From the NCBI GenBank assembly GCA_044867875.1, contig JBIOVR010000152.1, positions 1-17,462 of the forward strand: a stretch of 17,462 nucleotides of DNA. The letters run 5' to 3'. Positions 1 through 6,801 of the stretch are shown here, piece by piece. The stretch comes from VBAS01 sp044867875. GTDB taxonomy: Bacteria > Bacteroidota > Bacteroidia > Chitinophagales > Chitinophagaceae. Position numbers and translations under genes: made by a program. Below the pieces are notes generated by a model. That model was not told the origin of the DNA. It saw nothing but the letters and a program-made list of their open reading frames with translations, and made no database searches. Numbering within the stretch: position 1 is the first letter of the stretch; every line of letters begins with the position of its first letter.

Positions 1-306
1 AGCTTTCAGACGCTTGCTTTGATTTGTTTTATTAATAGCCCCACTTTTAGTTTCATAATGTATTTTCAAAATGCCGTTCACCACCTCGGTTACAATTTTA
101 TCACGGAACTCAATCTCAGATGCGCTGACTGCAACTTCTTCAGCATCTCCTTTAGTTAAGGTAAGTTCGATACCAGTAGATACTTCAATTCCGTGAAAAC
201 TGCCAACTACCCTTTTTTCGGCATTAGCGTCATTTATAGTTCTTTGGGCGAAAGAGGTGGTTATAAATCCCACAAAAAGTGATAAGAATAAAAAGGTTTT
301 CTTCAT
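1..306 (-). CDS. Secreted GIN-domain (DUF2807-like) protein, N-terminal part, cut by window edge
   Basis: Only the first 102 codons are present; the rest lies beyond base 1. The ATG is at 306-304. Residues 1-20 form a clear Sec signal peptide: a MKKTF start, a hydrophobic core, and a Ser-Phe-Ala cleavage site before Gln21. The mature part begins with an RTINDANAEKR stretch, then GSFHGIEVSTGIELTLTKGD and a run of alternating strand residues. This matches, from memory, the beginning of 'head GIN domain' proteins (DUF2807), beta-helical envelope proteins very common in Bacteroidota. Their role is poorly known; they have been called putative adhesins or anti-sigma-linked envelope proteins. The gene is divergent from the thiamin riboswitch unit. 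I saw no exact -7 element for it in 307-377. The family call is moderate because most of the protein is missing. Confidence 0.75.
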   Translation of the reverse strand, partial: MKKTFLFLSLFVGFITTSFAQRTINDANAEKRVVGSFHGIEVSTGIELTLTKGDAEEVAVSASEIEFRDKIVTEVVNGILKIHYETKSGAINKTNQSKRLKA

Positions 307-377
307 AAACAATGATTTGTATGTTATACGAAGAGAAGCGTAGAAAGGTTACAGTCCGCTGAAAAAAATTTTATCCT

Positions 378-385
378 TAGTTTTG
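378..385 (+). promoter_or_regulatory. Bacteroidota -7 promoter element (TAGTTTTG) for the TPP riboswitch unit
   Basis: TAGTTTTG is an exact match to the Bacteroidota -7 consensus TAnnTTTG. It lies 17 bases before the 5' strand of riboswitch helix P1, so a transcript starting near 391 would carry the complete aptamer. No clear TTTG -33 element was found upstream. The assignment rests on motif and position only. Confidence 0.55.
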
Positions 386-399
386 CGGCAGAACTTCAG

Positions 400-485
400 C
401 GTTTCCCCGGGGTGCCCGGCAAAGTTGCCGGAGCTGAGATAAAACCCGTAGAACCTGATCAGGGTAATGCCTGCGCAGGGAAGGT
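400..485 (+). promoter_or_regulatory. TPP (thiamin pyrophosphate) riboswitch, THI box
   Basis: The conserved TPP-aptamer blocks occur in the right order and spacing: GGGGTGCC (409-416), CTGAGA (434-439), ACCC (444-447), GAACCTGATC (451-460) and GGGTAATGCC (462-471). The closing helix P1 is formed by TTCCC (403-407) with GGGAA (478-482). TPP binding by this class normally turns down expression of thiamin synthesis or uptake genes. It lies 65 bases upstream of the TonB-dependent receptor start on the same strand, so the receptor is inferred to be repressed when thiamin is plentiful. The expression platform (486-550) contains no classical strong terminator; a possible alternative pairing is described in the findings. 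Confidence 0.96.
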
Positions 486-550
486 GATTTAACATCTTTC
501 ATTCCTGTTAACAGCATTCCCTCTCATTTTTAATCTTTTAAACTTAAAAA

Positions 551-2713
551 ATGAAGAGGATTGCCATTTTAATTATCGCTGCTATTGTCGGCAACGCGGT
601 AATTGGCCAAACTAAAGACAGTACAAAAAGAGACAGTTTTCTTTTGCTGGAACCTGTGGAGGTTAAAGCTACCCGAGCGGGAGAAAATTCTCCATTCACT
701 AAAACCAATTTGACCAAAAAGCAAATTGAAAAGGTGAATCTTGGGCAGGATCTCCCATTTATTTTAAATCAAACTCCATCAGTGGTTGTGAATTCCGACG
801 CCGGTAATGGGGTTGGGTATACAGGCATTCGGATCCGCGGCTCTGATGCATCAAGGATCAATGTGACTCTAAATGGAGTTCCGTTTAATGATGCCGAAAG
901 CCAGGGAACATTCTTTGTCGATCTTCCTGATTTTTCTTCCTCTGTTGGAAGCATACAAGTGCAGCGTGGAGTTGGTACTTCATCAAATGGGGCCGGCGCT
1001 TTTGGAGCAAGTATAAATATTAGCACCAATGAAGTGAATCTGAAACCGTACGCCGAATTCAATAACAGCTATGGCTCTTTCAATACATGGAAGAATACGA
1101 TCAAGGTAGGAAGTGGTTTAGTCGGTGATCATTTCACCATGGACCTTCGCTTATCAAAGATCAGCAGTGATGGATATATTGACAGGGCAAGCAGCGATCT
1201 GAGATCATTTTATTTTTCCACTGCTTATCTAGGTAAAAAGAATTCACTTCGTTTAAATATGTTTTCCGGTAAAGAAAAAACTTACCAGGCATGGTATGGT
1301 GTAAGCGAAGCTGATCTGAAAAGCAATCGTACTATCAATTATGCTGGTATGGAAAGACCGAACGAACCTTACGATAATGAAACAGATAATTATAAACAGG
1401 ATCATTACCAATTATTCTTTAACCAGGAACTGACAAGTCGTTTAAAATTCTCAGCAGGTTTATTTTATATAAAAGGCAAAGGATATTATGAACAATATAA
1501 AGCTGATGAAGCTTATGCTGATTATGATTTGCCTGAACCAATTAATGGAACAGATACGATCACCAATTCAGATCTTGTAAGACAGCTTTGGCTTGATAAC
1601 GATTTTTATGGAAGCATTTTTTCCCTGCAATACAAAAATGATAATTCACAGTTCACATTTGGCGGTGGATGGAACCGCTATGAAGGCAATCACTTTGGCG
1701 ATGTTGTCTGGGCTGAAAAAGGTTTGGGATTACCCGCCAGGTGGTATGATCTTGATGCAAATAAAAATGATCTTACTCTTTATTTTAAACAACAAACAAA
1801 GATCGGTTCGTTAGTTTCTGTTTTTTATGATCTGCAATATCGTGGTGTCAAATATGATCTTTATGGCTTCCGCGATAATCCCGGTATCATTATTAATAAC
1901 ACTTATAATTTTTTTAATCCTAAAGCAGGGTTAAGCTTTCAAAAAAATGAATGGTCAGGCTATCTCTCCTACAGCCGTGGGCAAAAAGAACCTAATCGTG
2001 AAGATTTTGAAGCAGGAATAGATCAGCAACCCAAACCCGAAAAACTAGATGATCTTGAATTAGGAATTGAAAAAAGAAATGATAAATACAATGTTGGTCT
2101 CACGGGCTATTATATGCATTATAAAGATCAATTGGTATTAACCGGTAAAATAAATGATGTGGGTGCCTATACAAGAACAAATATTCCTAAAAGTTATCGC
2201 ATGGGTGTTGAAATAACAGCAGGCGTAGGAATAACATCGTGGCTGAATGCTACAGGTAATTTTTCTTTAAGCAAGAACAAAGTGATCGATTTTGTGGAAT
2301 ACATTGATGATTACGATAACGGAGGACAACAAATGAACGAGTATTCAAAATCAGATATTGCTTTTTCTCCGAATATGGTTGGAGGAGCTACTATAAATTT
2401 TATTCCCTTAAAAAATGCGGAGTTTAGTTTAATAAGTAAATATGTCGGCACACAATACTTAGATAATACTCAAAATGAAAGTCGCAAACTGAATGCATAT
2501 TATACCCAGGATACAAGATTTATTTATACCATCAGTAAAAAATGTTTGAAAGAATTGAACATCATTTTGCAGGCCAATAATGTTTTTGATAAAAAGTATG
2601 CACCGAACGGTTATACATTCAGTTACTATTATGGTGGCAATTTAACAACTGAAAACTATTTCTTCCCAATGGCGGGAAGAAATTTTATGGTTGGAGTGAA
2701 TATGAAGTTCTGA
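551..2713 (+). CDS. TonB-dependent outer-membrane receptor, probable thiamin uptake
   Basis: A 720-residue outer-membrane transporter. Residues 1-20 are a signal peptide ending at Gln20. A possible TonB box (EPVEVKATRA) lies near residues 34-43. The plug domain covers about 45-160, with typical IRIRGSDASRINVTLNGVP and GSIQVQRGVGTSSNGAGAFG blocks, and a 22-strand barrel runs from about 165 to a C-terminal Phe. There is no N-terminal carboxypeptidase-like domain, so it is the plain receptor type rather than a SusC. Substrate comes from context: the leader carries a TPP riboswitch, and comparative genomics has predicted thiamin-regulated outer-membrane receptors in Bacteroidota. No inner-membrane PnuT or thiamin kinase gene follows; the next genes are on the other strand. 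The ATG follows an AT-rich leader (AACTTAAAAA) without Shine-Dalgarno. The TonB-receptor call is nearly certain; thiamin as substrate is inferred. Confidence 0.93.
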   Translation: MKRIAILIIAAIVGNAVIGQTKDSTKRDSFLLLEPVEVKATRAGENSPFTKTNLTKKQIEKVNLGQDLPFILNQTPSVVVNSDAGNGVGYTGIRIRGSDASRINVTLNGVPFNDAESQGTFFVDLPDFSSSVGSIQVQRGVGTSSNGAGAFGASINISTNEVNLKPYAEFNNSYGSFNTWKNTIKVGSGLVGDHFTMDLRLSKISSDGYIDRASSDLRSFYFSTAYLGKKNSLRLNMFSGKEKTYQAWYGVSEADLKSNRTINYAGMERPNEPYDNETDNYKQDHYQLFFNQELTSRLKFSAGLFYIKGKGYYEQYKADEAYADYDLPEPINGTDTITNSDLVRQLWLDNDFYGSIFSLQYKNDNSQFTFGGGWNRYEGNHFGDVVWAEKGLGLPARWYDLDANKNDLTLYFKQQTKIGSLVSVFYDLQYRGVKYDLYGFRDNPGIIINNTYNFFNPKAGLSFQKNEWSGYLSYSRGQKEPNREDFEAGIDQQPKPEKLDDLELGIEKRNDKYNVGLTGYYMHYKDQLVLTGKINDVGAYTRTNIPKSYRMGVEITAGVGITSWLNATGNFSLSKNKVIDFVEYIDDYDNGGQQMNEYSKSDIAFSPNMVGGATINFIPLKNAEFSLISKYVGTQYLDNTQNESRKLNAYYTQDTRFIYTISKKCLKELNIILQANNVFDKKYAPNGYTFSYYYGGNLTTENYFFPMAGRNFMVGVNMKF

Positions 2714-2739
2714 GTTGTAAGTTGTAGATTTTAAGTTTT

Positions 2740-2766
2740 AAGTTCAGAGTTATTGGCTCTGAACTT
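2740..2766 (+). terminator. Rho-independent terminator after the TonB receptor gene
   Basis: A perfect 10-bp stem AAGTTCAGAG / CTCTGAACTT with a 7-base loop lies 27 bases after the receptor stop codon. It is followed by ATTGTTTTTG, a moderate T tract on the plus strand. On the minus strand the sequence after the stem is A-rich, so I assign it to the receptor and not to the rhodanese gene that converges on it. Confidence 0.75.
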
Positions 2767-2782
2767 ATTGTTTTTGTTCTCA

Positions 2783-3088
2783 TCAACCAACCTTCTCCTG
2801 CCAGGCAAGCATTCCGCCCACAAGATTTCTTGTGTTTTTAAATCCCATTGCATCTAAAAACATACAAGCCTGCCCGCTGCGGTTTCCACTACGACAGTAT
2901 AATATAACCTCCTTGTCTTTCAGATCTTCTATTTCATCTATTTGCATGGATTGGATCTGTCCCAATGGAATCAGAACGCCACCAATATTAAAGTCGGCAT
3001 TTTCATGTGGCTCCCTTACATCTATGATGTTTAATTTTTCACCGGCATCAAGGCGTTTTTTCAGTTCTTCCACAGTTATGTTATCCAT
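2783..3088 (-). CDS. Single-domain rhodanese-like sulfurtransferase
   Basis: A 101-residue cytoplasmic protein formed by one rhodanese domain. The Asp-Val-Arg-Glu motif lies at residues 23-26. The catalytic loop is CRSGNR (65-70) with Cys65 as the persulfide-carrying residue, followed by SGQA and a LVGGMLAW block typical of this family (GlpE/PspE-like). A six-residue loop starting with Cys indicates sulfur transfer rather than Cdc25-type phosphatase activity. The acceptor cannot be read from sequence. It is the last gene of a leftward operon, with its ATG 10 bases after the stop of the PASTA gene, so it is probably co-transcribed with ddl. No functional link to cell-wall synthesis is evident. 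Confidence 0.92.
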   Translation of the reverse strand: MDNITVEELKKRLDAGEKLNIIDVREPHENADFNIGGVLIPLGQIQSMQIDEIEDLKDKEVILYCRSGNRSGQACMFLDAMGFKNTRNLVGGMLAWQEKVG

Positions 3089-3098
3089 AAAAAAGGTT

Positions 3099-3908
3099 TT
3101 ATTGTTCAGGAATTTTTTGAAGTGTTGAATCTATCACAGGTCGTACTATACTTAACCTTACATTCATAGTTTGTCCGGAACGAATTTTTATATGTTTTCC
3201 ATCCTCACCTATTCGGGGTGGATCTTGCCAATAGATATATGCATTTAAAGTATCTGTCACATCAGGATCGGGCATTACTGAAAGAAAGCTTAAGCCATTT
3301 GATTCCAAAAAACTTTTTGCCTCATTAAAGACCATGCCTTTTAAATTAGGCACCGTAAATTCTGTTTCCCCGAGTCCATCGCTTAAAACAAGATCAATAG
3401 CACTTCCTTGTTGAATTTTTGTACCTGGGACAATTGGCTCCCCTTTATATCTCTGTTCCTGCACCGTATTTTTTGCAAAGTCATGAACATACAAAGTATC
3501 GCCAACTCTCAATCCCATATTTCTTAATTGTAGTTCGGCATTGCGTAAACTAAAGTCTTTGAGGTTTGGCATTTCAACCATCGGTGGTACCCGGCGATTG
3601 ATGGTTACGTAAACAGTACGACTGATCTTTACAGTGGCATCTCCATCGGGCACTTGTCTTAATACACTCCCTTTTGCCACTGTATCTGAATAAATAGAAT
3701 CCTGTACTTCTAAATCAAAGCCACTATTGTTAAGGATCTTCTGAGCTTCTTCAAAAGATTTACCCACAACATTCGGAACAGTTTTGTTTTTTCCATGACG
3801 AGTCAGGGGCCCCAGGAAAATAGAAAGTATAAATAATAATACGACCATCAGGATCAATCCTGCCAACAGGTTTAGCCAAAGCGGTTTTTTCGTGATAAAT
3901 TGAAACAT
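3099..3908 (-). CDS. Membrane-anchored protein with three PASTA domains
   Basis: A 269-residue bitopic protein. A short basic cytoplasmic end (KK at 7-8) is followed by one membrane helix (about 12-33) and three consecutive PASTA repeats at about 42-104, 110-177 and 183-256. They start with VPNVVGKSFEEAQ, MPNLKDFSLRNAE and VPNLKGMVFNEAK. PASTA domains bind muropeptides or peptidoglycan and usually end penicillin-binding proteins or Ser/Thr kinases. Here there is no kinase or transpeptidase domain, so it is probably a periplasmic peptidoglycan-binding accessory. It starts 57 bases downstream of ddl in the same direction, an arrangement I recall as common in Bacteroidota, which supports a cell-wall role. 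The ATG at 3908 precedes the helix directly. Confidence 0.88.
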   Translation of the reverse strand: MFQFITKKPLWLNLLAGLILMVVLLFILSIFLGPLTRHGKNKTVPNVVGKSFEEAQKILNNSGFDLEVQDSIYSDTVAKGSVLRQVPDGDATVKISRTVYVTINRRVPPMVEMPNLKDFSLRNAELQLRNMGLRVGDTLYVHDFAKNTVQEQRYKGEPIVPGTKIQQGSAIDLVLSDGLGETEFTVPNLKGMVFNEAKSFLESNGLSFLSVMPDPDVTDTLNAYIYWQDPPRIGEDGKHIKIRSGQTMNVRLSIVRPVIDSTLQKIPEQ

Positions 3909-3965
3909 TGGATCTATTTAAATTAGAAATCTTGAAATCGGTAATTTCTTCTCCTCATTCCATGC

Positions 3966-4949
3966 TCAGTGATCAAAACATTCTTCCACCAATTTTGTAT
4001 AAAATTCTTTTAAGCTCCACCCCATTGCTTTTACCTGCTGTGGCACTATGCTCGCATCACTTTGCCCGGGTATTGTATTGATCTCAAGCATGTACGGATA
4101 CTTACTGTTTTCTTCCAAAATAAAATCTATTCTTACAACTCCCCTGCAATTGAATACTGCATAGATCTTTTTTGCGGCATCCCGTATTTTATCCGCCGAA
4201 GTTTCATCCAATTCTGCCGGCGTTACTTCGGTTGAAGCTCCCTGGTATTTTGCTTCATAATCAAAAAAATCTTTTTTACTTTTTACTTCAGTCATTGGCA
4301 GCGTTACAATATCCCCTTTTGTTTTAAATACGCCAATAGTAAACTCTCTTCCTTTAATCATTTGCTCTACCAATACCTGGTCGTCTTCCTTAAATGCTTT
4401 TTGAATTGCGCCTTCTAATTCTTTGGATTCGTACACTTTGCTCATACCGATACTACTACCGCCGTTGTTAGGTTTTACAAATACCGGGAAGGATAATCCA
4501 TCAATTATTTGCTGTATTGGAACAACAGTATGCTTGAACAAATGAAACGATCTTGACACATGGATACCTGCCATTGCAGCAACAGCCACGGTATATCTTT
4601 TATTGAATGTGATAGCCGAAGAAGCCGCATCACAACTTGTGTAAGGGATCTTTAATGTATCAAAGTAACCCTGCAATTTTCCATCTTCACCGGGAGTGCC
4701 GTGCATGCCAATAAAAACTGCATCAAACTTTATTGCTCCATTCCCTGTTTGTATTGAAAAATCGTTTTTGTTGACCTCACTTCTTTTCCCATCAACTGAC
4801 TCATAAAACCAGCCATTGGGATTTATGTCGATCTTATAAACATTGAACTTTTCCCTGTCAAGGTGGCTATCAATAGTAGTGGCTGATTTATAGGATATCG
4901 CCGCTTCACCGGAAAAACCTCCGGTTACGAGGGCTATGTTCTTTTTCAT
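3966..4949 (-). CDS. ddl: D-alanine--D-alanine ligase
   Basis: A 327-residue ATP-grasp enzyme that joins two D-alanines for the peptidoglycan stem peptide, in the cytoplasm. Visible family marks: GGFSGEAAIS (10-19), with Glu15 at the position of the N-terminal catalytic Glu; HGTPGEDG (83-90); the ATP-grasp loop KPNNGGSSIG (159-168); EQMIKGREFTIGV (195-207); the metal-binding RID (273-275); and EINTIPGQSDAS (289-300). Length fits the family. The D-Ala binding end NTIPGQSDASIVPQQ is the form I recall from Bacteroidota Ddl. It is the first gene of the ddl / PASTA / rhodanese group. The ATG at 4949 gives the expected MKKNIALVTGG start. I found no exact -7 element in the upstream 117 bases before the terminator hairpin. 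Confidence 0.95.
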   Translation of the reverse strand: MKKNIALVTGGFSGEAAISYKSATTIDSHLDREKFNVYKIDINPNGWFYESVDGKRSEVNKNDFSIQTGNGAIKFDAVFIGMHGTPGEDGKLQGYFDTLKIPYTSCDAASSAITFNKRYTVAVAAMAGIHVSRSFHLFKHTVVPIQQIIDGLSFPVFVKPNNGGSSIGMSKVYESKELEGAIQKAFKEDDQVLVEQMIKGREFTIGVFKTKGDIVTLPMTEVKSKKDFFDYEAKYQGASTEVTPAELDETSADKIRDAAKKIYAVFNCRGVVRIDFILEENSKYPYMLEINTIPGQSDASIVPQQVKAMGWSLKEFYTKLVEECFDH

Positions 4950-5066
4950 GTGTGGTTTCAGGTGATTTACAGGTACAAATATTGAAGAAAAAATGTTGTA
5001 ATAAAAACTAAACAGCAGAAAAAAGAAGATTATAACATGGTTTTAAGCGACCGTCATTAAAATAAT

Positions 5067-5097
5067 AAAGGTGAAGGAACGTTCTCCCTTCACCTTT
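5067..5097 (-). terminator. Terminator hairpin downstream of the ferredoxin gene
   Basis: A perfect 11-bp stem AAAGGTGAAGG / CCTTCACCTTT with a 9-base loop (5078-5086). Read on the minus strand, the core GGTGAAGG / CCTTCACC stem is followed by TTTATTATTTT, a good U-rich tail. It therefore probably ends the ferredoxin transcript about 130 bases after its stop and insulates ddl. The plus-strand side also has five Ts, so it could work both ways. Confidence 0.65.
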
Positions 5098-5101
5098 TTA
5101 C

Positions 5102-5150
5102 AGCGGAACATATCACCCGCCTGATTTCGCAGCTCACTTGCCGCTTTTTA
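5102..5150. other. Possible second structured element beside the ferredoxin terminator
   Basis: AGCGG (5102-5106) can pair with CCGCT (5141-5145), followed on the plus strand by TTTTAT. GCGG (5103-5106) could instead pair with CCGC (5117-5120). The enclosed 34 bases are more GC-rich than the surrounding noncoding DNA. It could be part of the ferredoxin 3' untranslated region, a small RNA, or chance. I do not recognise a known RNA family. Confidence 0.25.
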
Positions 5151-5228
5151 TTTGTACTAAAGTTAATCTATTAAAAAGCTCATCGCATCAATTATGCTGA
5201 AATCTTTTCCACATCATCAGCACTTATT

Positions 5229-5576
5229 TTAAATATGCAGCTTCTCTTTTTTAACCAATAACTCATCAACTGTTTCCTTATACATTTCATCTGGTACACA
5301 GCAATCAACAGGACAAACAGATGCGCACTGTGGCTCTTCATGAAAACCCTGGCATTCGGTACATTTATTAGGCACTATATAATAAATGTCAGTAGCAATA
5401 GGCGCATTCTTCTGGTCTGCATCCATTGTACTGCCGTCCATCAATGTGTATGTACCTTTTACTGTGGTCCCATCGGACAGGGCCCACTCCACGCCGCCTT
5501 CATAAATCGCATTATTCGGACATTCTGGTTCGCAGGCGCCGCAGTTGATACATTCTTCTGTAATCTTAATAGCCAT
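5229..5576 (-). CDS. 2[4Fe-4S] dicluster ferredoxin, Alvin-like
   Basis: A 115-residue electron carrier. The first cluster motif is C-x2-C-x2-C-x3-CP at Cys9, 12, 15 and 19. The second is C-x2-C-x8-C-x3-CP at Cys72, 75, 84 and 88, with Cys92 close behind. The 8-residue spacing in the second motif is the mark of Allochromatium vinosum-type ferredoxins. About 45 residues separate the two motifs, much longer than in small ferredoxins, and the protein ends in a charged helix. I chose the ATG at 5576. A frame-extending TTG at 5618 would add 14 non-conserved residues and would lie inside the promoter seen at 5616-5646. It is divergent from a LuxC-like acyl-CoA reductase, a pairing I recall in many Bacteroidota, but a shared pathway is only inferred. 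Confidence 0.92.
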   Translation of the reverse strand: MAIKITEECINCGACEPECPNNAIYEGGVEWALSDGTTVKGTYTLMDGSTMDADQKNAPIATDIYYIVPNKCTECQGFHEEPQCASVCPVDCCVPDEMYKETVDELLVKKEKLHI

Positions 5577-5602
5577 AAAAATTTTATTAACGGGTTGAGA
5601 AT

Positions 5603-5610
5603 TACTTTTG
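5603..5610 (+). promoter_or_regulatory. -7 promoter element (TACTTTTG) for the acyl-CoA reductase gene
   Basis: An exact TAnnTTTG match 23 bases before the ATG at 5634, predicting a short leader of about 17 bases. No TTTG is seen at the -33 position. The predicted start point falls inside the -7 element of the opposing ferredoxin promoter. Confidence 0.5.
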
Positions 5611-5615
5611 CCCGA

Positions 5616-5646
5616 CAAATATAGATTGCTGAAATGAATTTACAAA
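5616..5646 (-). promoter_or_regulatory. Complete Bacteroidota promoter (-33 TTTG, -7 TATATTTG) for the ferredoxin gene
   Basis: On the minus strand TTTG (5646-5643) and TATATTTG (5623-5616) are separated by 19 bases, matching both elements of the Bacteroidota consensus and its spacing. The start point would be near 5610, leaving a leader of about 34 bases to the ATG at 5576. The -33 element lies inside the first codons of the acyl-CoA reductase gene. Confidence 0.65.
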
Positions 5647-6626
5647 TGCGAATTGAGCTGGCGACCCGACTTGGCCAATATATTTTATCCGATTCACCTG
5701 AATGGTTGGAAGCAAAACACAGGGCAAGTTTGATAAATCCCTGGTTTACGCAGGAATTTATTAATATAGCAACTGGAAGTATAGCGACCCATTTTTTGGA
5801 TAAACAAAAGCTGGAAAGCTGGACATCCTCCTATAAAATTGAGACAACTGCTCCAAAAAAGGTCGGTATAGTTATGGCCGGTAATATTCCGCTGGTTGGC
5901 TTTCATGACTTCTTGTGTGCTTTTATATCCGGGCATAAAGCCATCATGAAGGCTTCCTCAAAAGATGAGGTGCTGATCAAACATCTTGCTCAGAAGCTTA
6001 TTGAATGGAATAATAGGTTAGATGAAATGATAATCTTCCAGGAAATGCTGAAAGACTGTGACGCATATATAGCAACCGGCAGCAATAATTCAGCAAGATA
6101 TTTTGAGTACTATTTTAAAAAATATCCGCACATCATTCGGCGAAACAGGACATCTGTAGCGATCTTAGATGGCAATGAAACAGCAAAAGAACTTGAAGAA
6201 TTAGCTGATGATGTTCATCTCTATTTTGGAATGGGCTGTCGTAACGTGACCAAAATATTTGTTCCTAAAGAGTATGATTTTATTCCCTTGCTTACTGCAT
6301 TTAAAAAGTACGATCATTTCAAAGATCATAACAAATACAAAAACAATTACGATTATTATTTAGCGCTGCATATTCTGAATGGCAAATTTTATATGGCAAA
6401 TGAGTCATTAATTTTATTAGAGAATCCATCCATTTTCTCTCCGATCAGCCAACTGAATTACGAGTTTTACACAGATAAAAAGACAGTAGAAGAAAGTTTA
6501 AGATCGTTGGAAGATCTGCAATGTACCGTTGGTCATGGCCATATCCCATTTGGACAGGCACAATTGCCATCCTTAAGCGATTATGCTGACGGTATTGACA
6601 CAATAAACTTTCTTACCAAACTGTGA
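5634..6626 (+). CDS. LuxC-like acyl-CoA reductase (aldehyde dehydrogenase superfamily)
   Basis: A 330-residue cytoplasmic protein. Key segments are AGNIPLVGFHD (82-92) and IATGSNNSARYFEYYF (146-161), the nucleotide-binding parts of the LuxC family, and GMGCRNVTK (199-207) with Cys202 as the likely acyl-carrying nucleophile. LuxC enzymes reduce acyl-CoA or acyl groups to aldehydes with NADPH. The protein is much shorter than LuxC of luminous bacteria (about 480 residues); a form of about 330-350 residues is what I recall in Bacteroidota, where substrate and pathway are not established. Start codons at 5634 and 5646 are both possible; the first fits the promoter at 5603. The neighbour on the other strand is a dicluster ferredoxin. 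It ends 84 bases before a strong terminator. Confidence 0.85.
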   Translation: MNLQMRIELATRLGQYILSDSPEWLEAKHRASLINPWFTQEFINIATGSIATHFLDKQKLESWTSSYKIETTAPKKVGIVMAGNIPLVGFHDFLCAFISGHKAIMKASSKDEVLIKHLAQKLIEWNNRLDEMIIFQEMLKDCDAYIATGSNNSARYFEYYFKKYPHIIRRNRTSVAILDGNETAKELEELADDVHLYFGMGCRNVTKIFVPKEYDFIPLLTAFKKYDHFKDHNKYKNNYDYYLALHILNGKFYMANESLILLENPSIFSPISQLNYEFYTDKKTVEESLRSLEDLQCTVGHGHIPFGQAQLPSLSDYADGIDTINFLTKL

Positions 6627-6710
6627 AAATCTTCTATTAGTATCAATCAGGAAATGTTATTAATTTTAATCTTCAGAAGTACGAAGACTCTGGTAAATTA
6701 ATTGTTAAAC

Positions 6711-6730
6711 TGACCGAAAGGTCATTTTTT
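6711..6730 (+). terminator. Rho-independent terminator after the acyl-CoA reductase gene
   Basis: TGACC-GAAA-GGTCA forms a 5-bp stem closed by a GNRA tetraloop and is followed at once by six Ts. It lies between the acyl-CoA reductase stop codon and the protease gene, both on this strand, so the two are probably separate transcripts. Confidence 0.75.
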
Positions 6731-6801
6731 CAGGAAACTACTTCGTTATTTTGTATAGGCATGTAATTTGAAATAGTAAAAAGAAAAAAATAATTAACAC
6801 C

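Noticed and set aside
318..335. TATACGAAG stretch resembling half of a loxP arm, and GTAT-GTT-ATAC inverted repeat
   Set aside because: Too short, with no second arm at the right distance and no recombinase gene nearby; chance match.
769..1062. Open frames antisense to the TonB receptor, HtrA, histidine kinase and KaiC genes
   Set aside because: They have no recognisable domains and lie opposite strongly conserved proteins, so they are shadows of the real frames.
5037..5060. Tiny reading frame ATG GTT TTA AGC ... TAA upstream of the terminator hairpin
   Set aside because: Only seven codons, on the strand opposite both flanking genes and with no evidence of translation.
5577..5618. Longer ferredoxin from a TTG at 5618
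   Set aside because: The extra 14 residues are not ferredoxin-like and the codons overlap an exact promoter element. The ATG at 5576 starts right at the conserved domain.
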